DNA from: Syntrophomonas palmitatica JCM 14374
GTDB lineage: Bacteria > Bacillota > Syntrophomonadia > Syntrophomonadales > Syntrophomonadaceae
Direction: 5' to 3'
Assembly: GCF_001311885.1 (NCBI RefSeq)
Contig: NZ_BBCE01000009.1
Span: 1-64,000, forward strand
Length of the DNA stretch: 64,000 nt
Positions 29,943 to 40,089 of this stretch are shown piece after piece; positions within the stretch are counted from its first letter, which is position 1, and the number at the start of each line of letters is the position of its first letter. Position numbers and translations under genes: made by a program. Under the pieces are notes generated by a model. That model worked only from the letters and a program-made list of their open reading frames with translations. It was not told the DNA's origin and made no database searches.

Positions 29943-31019
29943 ATGAAAATCGTTTTATCAGGATACTATGGTTTTGATAATGCAGGTGATGAAGCCTTGT
30001 TGGCGGCTATAACCTCCACTATAAGGGAATTGGAACCAGGCTGCGAGTTCGTGGTTCTATCGGGTCATCCCCGGCGCACTTACGCTCTGCACGGTATTCA
30101 AGCCGTACACTACATGAATCCCTGCCAGGTTATTCATGCTCTCTGGAGCTGCGACCTTTTAATAAGCGGCGGGGGCAGCATATTTCAGGATGTGACCAGC
30201 GCGCGCACTCTTCCTTATTATATCAGCGTGGTGGCCCTGGCCCGGGCTCTGGGTAAACCGGTTATTTTCTACTCCCAGGGCATGGGGCCGATTAACCGTT
30301 CTTTCAGCAAATTCCTGATGCGCCGGATAGGCAACCGGGTAAACCTGATTACCCTGCGCGATGAGGAATCTGCCCGTTATGTTGAAAGCCTGGGTATTAC
30401 GCGGCCTCCGGTGGTTATCACCGCCGATCCGGTTTTTTCCCTGCAGCCTGATGATAGGGATCAGGAGCGCATAGACCGGGTTCTCCTGCAAAAAGGCCTT
30501 AACGAAGCAAAGATTATCGGCGTTTCGTTGCGAAGATGGGATGCCCTGGACAGGGATCTGCATAATCTGCCCCTGGTTTTAGATGAACTGGCGGAAATGG
30601 GCTACAGGATATTATTTATTCCCCTGGCTTATCCAGAGGACATAGAAGCAGGACAGCGGGTGGCTGGCGCGATGAAAAGCCCGGCGTATTTTATAGAGGA
30701 ACGTCTCAGCAGCCAGGAACACCTGGCCCTGTTTTCCAGGCTGCATCTGCTCATCGGCATGCGTCTGCATGCCTTGATTTTTGCGGCCAGCCAGGGGACG
30801 CCTTTTGCGGGTATTTCCTATGATCCGAAGGTGGAGTCTTTCCTGAAGCAGTTCGGGCTGGCCCCTCTGGATGTGGAACTGGCAGCGATGCGAAAGGAAA
30901 TCCTGCAGATGCTCAAACCAGGGGAAGCGAGAACGGGAATAGCGGAAAAGGCTGCCGGCCTGCGCTCCCGCGCGAAGGAAAGCGCGCGTCTGGCTATAGG
31001 GTTGATTAGGGATAAATAG
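29943..31019 (+). CDS. csaB: Polysaccharide pyruvyl transferase CsaB
   Basis: 358 residues from the ATG at 29943. An upstream in-frame GTG at 29913 would sit at the predicted transcript start, whereas ATG 29943 has GGGAG before it and gives the canonical opening MKIVLSGYYGFDNAGDEALL. Further family marks are SGGGSIFQDVTSARTLPYY near residue 76, FYSQGMGPI, TLRDEESA near 148, and IGMRLHALIFAASQGTPF near 282. CsaB adds a pyruvate ketal to a secondary wall polymer so that SLH-domain proteins can bind. It starts a plus-strand run with a hydrolase, murJ and DUF5693 genes, an arrangement seen with csaB in other Clostridia. No SLH protein is encoded in the window. Confidence 0.93.
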   Translation: MKIVLSGYYGFDNAGDEALLAAITSTIRELEPGCEFVVLSGHPRRTYALHGIQAVHYMNPCQVIHALWSCDLLISGGGSIFQDVTSARTLPYYISVVALARALGKPVIFYSQGMGPINRSFSKFLMRRIGNRVNLITLRDEESARYVESLGITRPPVVITADPVFSLQPDDRDQERIDRVLLQKGLNEAKIIGVSLRRWDALDRDLHNLPLVLDELAEMGYRILFIPLAYPEDIEAGQRVAGAMKSPAYFIEERLSSQEHLALFSRLHLLIGMRLHALIFAASQGTPFAGISYDPKVESFLKQFGLAPLDVELAAMRKEILQMLKPGEARTGIAEKAAGLRSRAKESARLAIGLIRDK

Positions 31020-31070
31020 CCACGGATAGAGACTGATTTTGGTGTATAAAGATATTCAGGTTGGTGCTGG

Positions 31071-31137
31071 ATATGCGAGCGGCAGCGAAGCTATCTTAAT
31101 GTCAAGATTGCCGCGTCGCTTCGCTCCTCGCAACGAC
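31071..31137. repeat. Inverted pair of TTGCGAGG-type repeats
   Basis: GATATGCGAGCGGCAGCGAAG and its near complement, read as AGATTGCCGCGTCGCTTCGC then TCCTCGCAACGAC, lie head to head with a short loop. The pair could fold as a hairpin in the csaB-hydrolase spacer. It belongs to the same family as the copies at 23.2 and 39.3 kb. Confidence 0.75.
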
Positions 31138-31176
31138 AAATACGTAGTTATCATGTTTTAGAAAGGATATGGAGAT

Positions 31177-32776
31177 ATGGTCGTAGTCTATAACCGCAGA
31201 GCATTTACATGGATTATCAACGTTATATTAGTGCTTGGTCTTGTTTTGGGCGCTGGCAAGATAGCGCTGGGGGATGATACATATATCAGGAACGGGGTTA
31301 TCGCTGCCGCTCCGGGAGGGGCGCCGGAGGATGACTGCAAGCTGGTTAAACCGCTGGGCAACGTACAACCGTTACTATGATTATCCCCACGGTTACGCGG
31401 TAAATTTCCCGGCGGACATGGAGGTGGATTGCTCGCTTTCGGCTGTAAAGACGGTTATGTTTAACCCTTCCACCAGGCTGGAGATATACCACGATGATTT
31501 TAACGGCACCGTTCACTATGCGGCCGCTTACACCAAATGCAGCCGGGATTTTTTAAAGAACAAAAAAGACCATACCGTAACCCTGGACAAGAAGCTTAAG
31601 GTAAAAGGGCTTACGGTTAACCTTTTGCAGTGGCAGCGCAGCAAGCTGTTTTCTCTTCCCGGTGATAAGAACTACTATCTCAGTGCCGAGATTATAAAGA
31701 ATTCCAGGGAGGTATATACCTTGATTATTAAGTCTTCCGCGCCCCTGGGGGACTGGATGCCGGTGATCAATAGCTTCGAGTTTATGCCCAAAAACGGTAT
31801 AGCGGCCAACACCGCCTGGTATGCTCCTCCCGGGCGTTCCTGGCCCCCGGAAACGGCACAGTTTTATGACAAGTACTTCGGCCCCTCCTCCGCCCTGCGC
31901 TGGGGAATATTTGAACCTACGGCCGGGGAAAGCATGGGTTATCTGGAGGAGCTGGAGAAAAGCCTGGACCACCATTTCGACTTTTTGCTGTGGTACCAGG
32001 GGCTATACAGCGCATTCCCGCGCCAGCTGGCCGACCGTGCCTACGAGCGGGGGAAGTACCTGGAGCTGACTCTGCACTCCTGGGTGCCTGACGCGGACAA
32101 CAGCAGCGTCATATATGATTTGCTGAATGGGAAATATGACGGTTATTACGAAAGTTATGCCCGGGAGGTCAAGTCCTTTGGCCATCCTATCTTGTTGCGC
32201 TGGAACAACGAGATGAACGGGGACTGGTGCGCGTGGTCGGCTTATTATTACTCCAAGGACCCCGAGCTATTCAAAGCCGCCTGGCGGCATGTGTACGGAA
32301 TTTTCCAACGCGAAGGCGCCGATAACGCCCTGTGGGTATGGAACCCCAACGAAATGTCCTTTCCCGGGTTCAAGTGGAACCACTGCCTGAATTATTTCCC
32401 GGGCAGCGCATATGTGGATATAATCGGCCTTACCGGCTACAATACCGGTAATTACTATCGAGGCGAGACTTGGCGGGCTTTTGGCGCTATTTACGGCCCC
32501 TTGTATACCGACTATAACAAGTATTTTAATTACCCGTTTATGATTACGGAGTTTGGCAGCAACCTGGTGGGAGGCGACAAGGCCGCCTGGATTAAGGATA
32601 TGTTTACGCAGATAAAGTATTATAAGAAGATAAAAGCCGCCATATGGTTCAACGGCATTGACTGTGACGCGCAGGGCCGCGCGGCCCGGACCTACCGTCT
32701 CACCCGCGAAGAGGATATTCAGGCCTTCGCCGAGGGGCTCCAGGGTTTACGAATTACCCCAGATGGACACAGATGA
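31177..32776 (+). CDS. Secreted or anchored GH26-like glycoside hydrolase, one frameshift
   Basis: Frames 31177-31380 and 31274-32776 join as one protein of about 532 residues if one A is removed from AAA at 31348-31350, giving NRWATYNRYYDYPHGYAVNF. Residues about 10-30 (FTWIINVILVLGLVLGAG) are a signal or anchor helix. The catalytic domain begins near residue 220. ILLRWNNEMNGDW has the E-M-N-G acid/base motif of GH26-type beta-mannanases, and FMITEFGSN supplies the likely nucleophile glutamate. The enzyme probably trims a surface or wall polymer beside csaB. Its substrate is unknown, and mannan is not implied. The last residues (RITPDGHR) and the stop codon are read from CACAGAT copy E. Confidence 0.75.
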
Positions 32777-32779
32777 TTT
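32757..32779. repeat. CACAGAT-family half-element, copy E
   Basis: CCCAGATGGACACAGATGAT is a left end of the family; no right end follows. It overlaps the 3' end of the hydrolase gene and provides its TGA. Confidence 0.75.
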
Positions 32780-32810
32780 TTATAAGTTATTTAGATTATT
32801 GGTGGATAGG

Positions 32811-32836
32811 AATAGGTAATAGGTAATAGGTAATAG
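32811..32836. repeat. AATAGGT heptamer repeat
   Basis: AATAGGT occurs about 3.7 times in a row just upstream of murJ. It lies 45 or more bases before the chosen ATG and is the only short tandem repeat I noticed in the window. Confidence 0.8.
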
Positions 32837-32890
32837 CATTAAAAGGTGCGTGGGGTTAAGGCTACAGGAATATTTGCATTGAGGTTTTAT

Positions 32891-34387
32891 ATGAAACAAA
32901 TGGGGACTACGGGTAAAAATTTTATAACGGTTTCGGTGATGATTTTCTTCTCCAAGGTATTGGGGTTCTGCCGGGAGATCGTTTTCGCGTTCGTTTTCGG
33001 CACTACGGCCCTGACTGATGCTTTCCAGGTGATTTTCAGCTTTCCGGGCTTGTTCTTCGCCAGCATCGGGCAGGCGCTCTCCGCCGTCAACATTCCGGAC
33101 CTCACTTATTACGTAAATGAACGCAGCCTGGAGGAGCGCAACCGCTATATCGCCAACCTCCTGGGGCAGATTACCCTGGTATGCGGCGCCATTTCCCTCC
33201 TGGGCATGGTTCTGGCTCCGTTTCTGGCAGGAATTATAGCTCCCGGGCTGCACGACAACATATCGCATATAACTACGGCTTTGACCAGGATTATGATGCC
33301 TACCCTGCTTTTTGTCAGCCTGACTTATATAACCGCAGGCATACTGCAGGTACACGGGCATTTCCTGCTCTCCGCCTCCATCAGCATACCGTTTAATCTG
33401 CTGATCATTGCGTCTCTGCTGCTGAAGCGCCATGACATCATTTTCCTGGGCTATATAACCACCGCGGGCTGGCTGCTGCAGTTCCTGATACAGGCCCCGG
33501 CTTTGTTACGCGATAAGTACAGCCTGAAACTAACCCTGAATTTTCAGGATAAACACACGAGGAGCATGTTTCGCCAGCTTATACCTATATTGCTTGGCAA
33601 TTCGGTTCTGCAGCTCTGTCTCATCATTGACCGTTCTTTCGGCACTCACCTGCCGGAAGGCACCGCGGCCGCTCTGGGATTCGGCAGCAACCTTTTTATA
33701 ACCGTTACCAGTGTGTTTATCGTGGCTATGTCCACAGTGGTATTTCCCCGCCTATCTGAATTTTGTCTGAAAACCGATTATGAAGGTATTCGCTCCATGC
33801 TGGGCTATGCCTTCCGCACCTTATTCTTCATTCTCCTGCCTTACCTCATCCTGACGGCTTTCTACTACCAGGACATTATCGCCCTGGTTTATCAGCGCGG
33901 GGCCTTTACCAGTGATTCCACCGCCATGACCGCGCTGGCGTTTCTGTTTTACAGCCTGGCGGTGCCGGGCTATACCTGCCAGGAAATATTCAACCGGGTC
34001 TTTTACGCTCTGAAAAAGTTCTATATACCTATGCGGGTCAGTCTCCTGTGTGTGGGGCTGAATGTGGGACTGGATTTCCTGCTCTATAAAAGCGCCGGTA
34101 TAAGCGGCATCAGCCTTTCTACCGCTTTTTGCCTGCTGCTGTATGGTGTTATAATGGGAATTATGATAAAACGCGAGCTGGGAGGGTTCCCGCTGCGTGA
34201 ACTTATGGCCTTTGGCACCGGCCTGCTTTTACCGGCGGGCGGAATGCTGGCGGTCATAGTGGGATTCGGTCTTTTGCTGCCGGGGAAAACGGGGCTGTTC
34301 TTCCTATTGCCCCTGGCCCTGAGCGGGGCAGTCTACCTCGTCCTGGCCTATGCTATGCGCCTTATCCCCAGATTCAGGCAAGGGTAA
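32891..34387 (+). CDS. murJ: Lipid II flippase MurJ (MviN family)
   Basis: 498 residues from the ATG at 32891, supported by GAGG seven bases upstream; a GTG 45 bases earlier lacks a site. About 14 transmembrane helices of the MATE-like MOP superfamily are predicted. SKVLGFCREIVFAFVFGTT at residues 18-36 is the MurJ signature, with the functionally important arginine, and QLIPILLGNSVLQLCLIIDR near residue 228 opens the second half. It flips lipid-linked peptidoglycan precursor to the outer face of the membrane. Next to csaB it may be a second copy serving wall polymer intermediates, as paralogues in such clusters might. The main murJ could lie elsewhere. Confidence 0.9.
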   Translation: MKQMGTTGKNFITVSVMIFFSKVLGFCREIVFAFVFGTTALTDAFQVIFSFPGLFFASIGQALSAVNIPDLTYYVNERSLEERNRYIANLLGQITLVCGAISLLGMVLAPFLAGIIAPGLHDNISHITTALTRIMMPTLLFVSLTYITAGILQVHGHFLLSASISIPFNLLIIASLLLKRHDIIFLGYITTAGWLLQFLIQAPALLRDKYSLKLTLNFQDKHTRSMFRQLIPILLGNSVLQLCLIIDRSFGTHLPEGTAAALGFGSNLFITVTSVFIVAMSTVVFPRLSEFCLKTDYEGIRSMLGYAFRTLFFILLPYLILTAFYYQDIIALVYQRGAFTSDSTAMTALAFLFYSLAVPGYTCQEIFNRVFYALKKFYIPMRVSLLCVGLNVGLDFLLYKSAGISGISLSTAFCLLLYGVIMGIMIKRELGGFPLRELMAFGTGLLLPAGGMLAVIVGFGLLLPGKTGLFFLLPLALSGAVYLVLAYAMRLIPRFRQG

Positions 34388-34397
34388 CGTTAATCAA

Positions 34398-34530
34398 CCA
34401 CAGATGGACACAGATTTCATGTTCGTAAGTATAGCGGAAAGCATTAATACATACTGAAATTAATTGTTAAGCATTAATACCCTGCATTTTTATTTTTATA
34501 TAATCAGTGTCCATCTGTGTTAATCTGTGG
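34398..34530. repeat. CACAGAT-family element, copy F
   Basis: Left end CCACAGATGGACACAGATTT and right end TCCATCTGTGTTAATCTGTGG are near-perfect inverted repeats about 95 bases apart. The interior has a diverged direct repeat (AAGCATTAATAC, twice). It lies between murJ and the DUF5693 gene. Confidence 0.85.
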
Positions 34531-34557
34531 CTATTTATACTATAAGGAGTTGGGTTT

Positions 34558-36603
34558 ATGGGAAAAAGGGGACGGCTGGTTTTGTGGGTTCTGCTGGTGG
34601 TGACTCTGGCCCTGGCGGGCAGCGGGGCTTACCTGCGCATCAGCAATGAAGAAAAAAATAAAAATATTGTTACCGCTGTTGACTACCGGGAATTTTTGAA
34701 AATGTGCAACGCGGGCAACGCGGATATTGACCAGGTTTTGACCCGGCTTAAATCAGCCGGGGTTAAGACCGTAGGGGTGAAAGAGGTCAGCCTGCGCGAC
34801 CTGGCCTATACCGGGGACATCTATCTTACTCCTTATGGAGAATTTCTGGCTTTTAACCGTTTGTACAAACCTGAGATCTATAAGGTCTGTCTAAAAGCCG
34901 CCGGCACATCACAAATCAGTCCGGACCGGCTGGTGGTAACTGCCGATCGAAAAGATACTCAGGAGTTCCTTAGCAGACGGCTGGCATCACGGTTTAACCC
35001 CGCACAGGTCATCAGTTTTGCCAGCGAAGGACGGCGGTATTATATAATCAATGCGGAACTGCTGCAGCTCGATAAACCTAAAGAATCAAATAACAAAAAT
35101 ACCGGCACCTTCATGGAACCCGACCTGCGCCTGGGTTTTGATAATACACTGTTGTCCCGCCTGTATAACCAGGGCTTTGACATAATTCTGCGTCCCGATA
35201 ATAACAGCACCGCCACACGGTTTGACTACCTGGATGAGTTCGAACAGGCCGTGCGTGACTATGATGTGAAATATGTCGTATTCGGCAGCGAGGTGCCTGG
35301 ATATCCCGACCATTTGCAGCGTATGGAGGATATTGTTCAGCGTTACCATTTGATCGTAGGAATCATTGAGACGTCCGCCCAGCTGCAGTATATTAACCAG
35401 CCGGGTTTGGAGCAGTTGATGCTTGACACCTCCTACCCGATTAACCGGGTTTACTCCTCCACCAACGACGAATTCGTGCAGACGGTGGATGAACGCTATT
35501 ACCGCTGGGTCAGAGCCGTTATAGACCGGGGCATCCGCATCCTCTATGTATCGCCTTTTAAAGATGCCAAACTCAGTTACTCCGATAATATACAGAATAC
35601 CGTGACGACCCTGGAAAGGTTTCAGACAGCGATTCAGGCCAAGGGATTCCATACCGACCAGGCGCTGCCGCGGCTGTCCAGCCAGATCCCGGGCGCTTTT
35701 AATGGCTTGATGCTGGCTTTAAGCCTGGTGCTGGCCGCTCTGCTGTATCTGCACTATCTGTTCCAGCCCCAACCGCGTACGATACTGTTCCTATCAGTTC
35801 TGGGCGTAGTGAGCTGCCTGGCTCTGACTCTGGTTCTGCATCGTGACCTGACCCAGATGTACGCCCTGGCGGCGGCGATTTTATACCCATCGTTTTCCAG
35901 CCTCTTGCTCTTGCTGTATTTAAGAAATTTTCCGCAGCATGGGGTGGCTCTTAAGATCCTGGTCAGCCTGGCCATTATTTTGCCGGTAAATATGCTGGGG
36001 GCCTACACGGTTATAAGCAGCCTGGCTGATATCCGGTATATAATGAATGTCTTTATTTTCCGCGGGGTTAAACTGGCCTTCATCCTGCCCCTGGTGCTGT
36101 TTGTGGTGAATTACTTCGCCTGTTTTGCAGGAGAATCCGGCTTTAGGGAAAGGGCCGCCCAGGTCCTGCAGATGCAGCCTACTTACCTGGTACTCTTAAT
36201 CCTTGGAATCCTGGCCATGGCGGGCTATTATTACCTGGGACGCAGCGGCAACGCTGTGGTGCAGGTCTCGGGTCTGGAGATAAAACTGCGCGAGACCCTG
36301 GAAACCTGGTTCCTGGCCCGGCCGCGGTTTAAGGAGATCATCATCGGCTATCCGGCCTTATTCGCGATGGTTTACCTTTACCACCGCTGCCGTAAGAACT
36401 TCATCCCGCTCCTGCTGGGGCTGGGGGTAGTGATGGGCAGCATTTCGATGGTGAACAGCTTCTGCCACGTTTTCACCGCCGTTTCTATTTCCGCCAGCCG
36501 CACCCTGGGCGGGCTCATGCTCGGATTGATAACCGGCATTTCGAGTATTTTGGGTATTTACATAATAGAGGTTATTTGGAAACGGTTTATTGTGCAGGAT
36601 TAG
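34558..36603 (+). CDS. DUF5693 family membrane protein
   Basis: 681 residues. One N-terminal helix (residues about 7-25) is followed by an extracellular region of about 350 residues containing YREFLKMCNAGNADIDQV, LKSAGVKTVGVKEVSLRDL and a TIM-barrel-like stretch (VKYVVFGSEVPGYPDHL). At least nine membrane helices follow in the C-terminal 290 residues. The layout matches the DUF5693 family, found beside csaB in many spore formers; no activity has been assigned as far as I know. Linkage to csaB, murJ and a hydrolase suggests a part in secondary wall polymer synthesis or export. GGAG lies ahead of the start, and CACAGAT copy F fills the upstream gap. Confidence 0.8.
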   Translation: MGKRGRLVLWVLLVVTLALAGSGAYLRISNEEKNKNIVTAVDYREFLKMCNAGNADIDQVLTRLKSAGVKTVGVKEVSLRDLAYTGDIYLTPYGEFLAFNRLYKPEIYKVCLKAAGTSQISPDRLVVTADRKDTQEFLSRRLASRFNPAQVISFASEGRRYYIINAELLQLDKPKESNNKNTGTFMEPDLRLGFDNTLLSRLYNQGFDIILRPDNNSTATRFDYLDEFEQAVRDYDVKYVVFGSEVPGYPDHLQRMEDIVQRYHLIVGIIETSAQLQYINQPGLEQLMLDTSYPINRVYSSTNDEFVQTVDERYYRWVRAVIDRGIRILYVSPFKDAKLSYSDNIQNTVTTLERFQTAIQAKGFHTDQALPRLSSQIPGAFNGLMLALSLVLAALLYLHYLFQPQPRTILFLSVLGVVSCLALTLVLHRDLTQMYALAAAILYPSFSSLLLLLYLRNFPQHGVALKILVSLAIILPVNMLGAYTVISSLADIRYIMNVFIFRGVKLAFILPLVLFVVNYFACFAGESGFRERAAQVLQMQPTYLVLLILGILAMAGYYYLGRSGNAVVQVSGLEIKLRETLETWFLARPRFKEIIIGYPALFAMVYLYHRCRKNFIPLLLGLGVVMGSISMVNSFCHVFTAVSISASRTLGGLMLGLITGISSILGIYIIEVIWKRFIVQD

Positions 36604-36720
36604 AATATAAACAACTGTGGGGTAAGACAAAGCGCTGAAGTTAAACCCGTTTTACCGCTCATAGGCGTATGCGGCTTTGGCCACGGGTTATTAATCAGGA
36701 GATAATGAGGGTGAAAAAGC

Positions 36721-36903
36721 ATGGATAAGAAAGGCTTGGGAAGGCTGCAGGGGCATCCTCTGGTGTGGCTGGGCGCGGCGGTTTTTTTCTATTTCGGTCT
36801 CGATTTGGCCTTAAATGATTACAGCCCGCGCCGCACGATAATCGAGTTTGTTATTATGGCGGGGGGCTTGTTGCTGCCCCGTTTAAGGTTTATAGGGAAG
36901 TAA
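36721..36903 (+). CDS. Small membrane protein of the csaB cluster
   Basis: 60 residues with GAGGGTG seven bases before the ATG. Two hydrophobic segments (LVWLGAAVFFYFGLDLAL, and FVIMAGGLLLPRL near residue 46) flank a short polar loop with NDYSPRRT. I do not recognise a family. Codon use resembles its neighbours and the gene closes the plus-strand run after DUF5693, so it is probably real. Confidence 0.6.
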   Translation: MDKKGLGRLQGHPLVWLGAAVFFYFGLDLALNDYSPRRTIIEFVIMAGGLLLPRLRFIGK

Positions 36904-36908
36904 TTATG

Positions 36909-36948
36909 ATCTCACATTTCCTTGACGAATGTGAGATATTTATATAAT
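36909..36948 (+). promoter_or_regulatory. Operator and promoter of the AbrB/PIN pair
   Basis: ATCTCACATT (36909-36918) and AATGTGAGAT (36928-36937) form a perfect 10-base inverted repeat around a 9-base centre. TTGACG (36922-36927) in that centre is a likely -35 box, and TATAAT lies at 36943-36948 with a short 15-base spacer. No T-run follows, so a terminator is unlikely. The layout fits autoregulation by the AbrB-like antitoxin. Confidence 0.6.
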
Positions 36949-36987
36949 CTGAAATCAGAATTATTATTTTCTGGAAGAAGGTTGATT

Positions 36988-37269
36988 ATGTCTAAAACAG
37001 TGATTAGCAAAAAAGTGAGGATGAGAGACCGAGGTCAATTTACCATCCCCGCTGAATTTCGGCAGCGTTTAGGCATTGAGGAGGACTCTGTCCTGCGGGT
37101 CTTTGAGGTTGGGAAAGCATTGCTTATTTTCCCAGAGAATACCACCGTTAATGAATTGGCACGTCAAGTTGAATATAAGATGAAAGAAGCTGGTATAGAC
37201 CTGGAAGAACTGTTAACAGATCTTCGTGAGGGGAGCCATGGATATGAAACCGATTCGGATATTTCTTGA
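36988..37269 (+). CDS. AbrB/SpoVT-type antitoxin
   Basis: 93 residues from the ATG at 36988, preceded by GAAGAAGG; an in-frame start 66 bases earlier lies over the operator and is rejected. The swapped-hairpin DNA-binding domain is visible: KVRMRDRGQFTIPAEFRQRL (residues 8-27), then GIEEDSVLRVFEVGKALLIF. The C-terminal half is helical and acidic, as in antitoxins that wrap the toxin. It overlaps the PIN gene by 32 bases. It should bind its own promoter and neutralise the PIN ribonuclease. Confidence 0.85.
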   Translation: MSKTVISKKVRMRDRGQFTIPAEFRQRLGIEEDSVLRVFEVGKALLIFPENTTVNELARQVEYKMKEAGIDLEELLTDLREGSHGYETDSDIS

Positions 37270-37678
37270 CAGTAGTGTCATAATTGCCGGTTTGGCTTCA
37301 TCTAAAGGGGGATCACGAGAAATACTTAATCTGGCCGAACTGCGTGTGGTGGTCCCGATAGTGTCTGAAGAGGTCGTAAAAGAAGTTATACGTAATGTAG
37401 AGAAAAAACTGCCGCAGACACTGCCCCATTATTACCAACTGTTCCGCAGCTTGCCGTTTGTAATGGTTGAACCCAGTGAGTCGCATTTCAAAACAGCAGC
37501 TAAACTGATTAACCTGCACGATGCTAAAATACTAGCCGCTGCTATTAGCACCAAAATAGACTGGTTAATAAGTTTGGATAAACACTTCCTAGACATGAAA
37601 ACTGAAAATCTAGAATTTAAGATAGGTTCTCCCGGGGATTTTCTTTGCTCTGGTGATTTACGGCCGGAGAGTAAATAA
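37238..37678 (+). CDS. PIN domain ribonuclease toxin
   Basis: 146 residues from the ATG at 37238, with GAGGGGA just upstream and inside the antitoxin gene. PIN-domain acidic residues are visible: D in IRIFLDSSVIIAGLAS (residue 9), E in SEEVVKEVIRN, D in LHDAKILAAAI near residue 94, and D in KIDWLISLDKHFLD. PIN toxins cut RNA when free of their antitoxin. The overlap with an AbrB-type partner makes a VapBC-like type II pair. A 9-base inverted repeat downstream may end the transcript. Confidence 0.85.
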   Translation: MDMKPIRIFLDSSVIIAGLASSKGGSREILNLAELRVVVPIVSEEVVKEVIRNVEKKLPQTLPHYYQLFRSLPFVMVEPSESHFKTAAKLINLHDAKILAAAISTKIDWLISLDKHFLDMKTENLEFKIGSPGDFLCSGDLRPESK

Positions 37679-37722
37679 GGGGTGTGTCTTGGAGCCAAAG
37701 CTAGGCCTATGATACACCCCTT
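37677..37722. terminator. Possible bidirectional terminator between PIN toxin and lysS
   Basis: AAGGGGTGT (37677-37685) pairs with ACACCCCTT (37714-37722) around a 28-base loop in the 49-base gap between convergent genes. A T-run is only partly present, so the call is tentative. Confidence 0.4.
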
Positions 37723-37727
37723 TCCTC

Positions 37728-39218
<1,491 letters not shown>

Positions 39219-39252
39219 TTAATAAATAGACCCAGAGCGCAATGACCGGAAA

Positions 39253-39398
39253 AGATTGCCGCATCGCTTCGCTCCTCGCAAAACCAATACATAGTTTTCT
39301 TAACAATGACAAATACGCGAGTTTTCAAAACGATGACAGCACAGTTTTTCCAGATGGTAATTCATTATTGCGTCATTGCGAGGGCAGCGAAGCAATCT
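39253..39398. repeat. Inverted pair of TTGCGAGG-type repeats between lysS and greA
   Basis: A copy reading AGATTGCCGCATCGCTTCGC then TCCTCGCA lies at 39253-39280, and an inverted copy TCATTGCGAGGGCAGCGAAG then CAATCT at about 39373-39398. No gene is visible in the spacer. Confidence 0.75.
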
Positions 39399-39455
39399 TT
39401 CCCCGTTTTCAAAGCAATTACATATTCGGAGACGCGCAGGGTCAATTTCTTGCTT

Positions 39456-39935
39456 TTATTTTTCCACTTTGAGGATTTTGTATTTGATTTTGCCGACCGG
39501 GGCTTCGACTTCGACCGTGGATTTAACCTTTTTGCCTAGAATTGCACGTCCTACCGGGGATTCATCGGATATTTTCCCGTCTTTTAATTTGGATTCGGCG
39601 GAAGAAACCAGCAGCAGGGTCACTTCCCGGCCTGATTTCATTTCTTTTAAGGTTACCCGCGAACCTAGTGAAACCACATCGGTGCGAATATCATCATCTT
39701 CCATAAGGCGAGCTTTTTTCAGGGTTTTTTCGAGGACCATAATGCGCCCTTCGATAAAGGCTTGTTCATTCTTGGCGTCTTCATATTCTGAGTTTTCCGA
39801 TATATCTCCGAAAGCTATGGCTTGCTTAATGCGTTCGGCTACTTCTTCCCGGCGTACGGACTTGAGGTGCTCTAACTCGGCCTCCAGCTTTTGCAGGCCT
39901 TCTTTCGTTAATATTACTTCCTTTTCTTCCGCCAT
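39456..39935 (-). CDS. greA: Transcription elongation factor GreA
   Basis: 159 residues, standard length. The N-terminal coiled coil (TKEGLQKLEAELEHLKSVRR) with the tip sequence GDISENSEYEDAKNEQ (residues about 43-58) contains the acidic residues that enter the RNA polymerase secondary channel. The C-terminal FKBP-like domain follows (SDESPVGRAILGKKV). It rescues backtracked polymerase by stimulating RNA cleavage. GGGGAGC lies before the ATG. A consensus promoter and a hairpin lie about 140 bases upstream. Confidence 0.97.
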   Translation of the reverse strand: MAEEKEVILTKEGLQKLEAELEHLKSVRREEVAERIKQAIAFGDISENSEYEDAKNEQAFIEGRIMVLEKTLKKARLMEDDDIRTDVVSLGSRVTLKEMKSGREVTLLLVSSAESKLKDGKISDESPVGRAILGKKVKSTVEVEAPVGKIKYKILKVEK

Positions 39936-40006
39936 GAAATCGCTCCCCTATCTTTCATTTATTTAATATGCACCAATTTTCACCGATAATATCTTACTAT
40001 TTAATA

Positions 40007-40038
40007 GCCGCTGATTAACACTGATTTGCACAGATTTA
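40007..40038. repeat. CACAGAT-family half-element, copy G
   Basis: GCCGCTGATTAACACTGATT followed by GCACAGATTT resembles a diverged left end. It lies in the greA leader between the hairpin and the start codon. Confidence 0.55.
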
Positions 40039-40055
40039 GAGAATTAGCTATAAAT

Positions 40056-40079
40056 AAAAAAGCGCAGTAGTTACTGCAT
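40056..40079 (-). terminator. Intrinsic-terminator-like hairpin in front of greA
   Basis: On the minus strand GCAGTAACTACTGC (40077 down to 40064) folds with 5-6 base pairs and is followed by GC and six T. It lies just past a promoter (40090-40118), so it may end the upstream operon, attenuate greA, or do both. Confidence 0.6.
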
Positions 40080-40089
40080 TCTTTCTGGT

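Noticed and set aside
32780-33433. Minus-strand frame of 217 codons antisense to murJ
   Set aside because: It is antisense to a well-supported membrane protein and rich in Gln/Arg/Asn, as expected for such shadows.
36922-36987. Upstream extension of the antitoxin gene
   Set aside because: The extra 22 codons cover the inverted repeat and the -10 box, and the internal ATG has a good ribosome site.
39376-39966. Plus-strand frame of 196 codons covering greA
   Set aside because: It lies fully antisense to a certain greA and reads the complement of its coiled coil. Serine/arginine richness marks it as a shadow.
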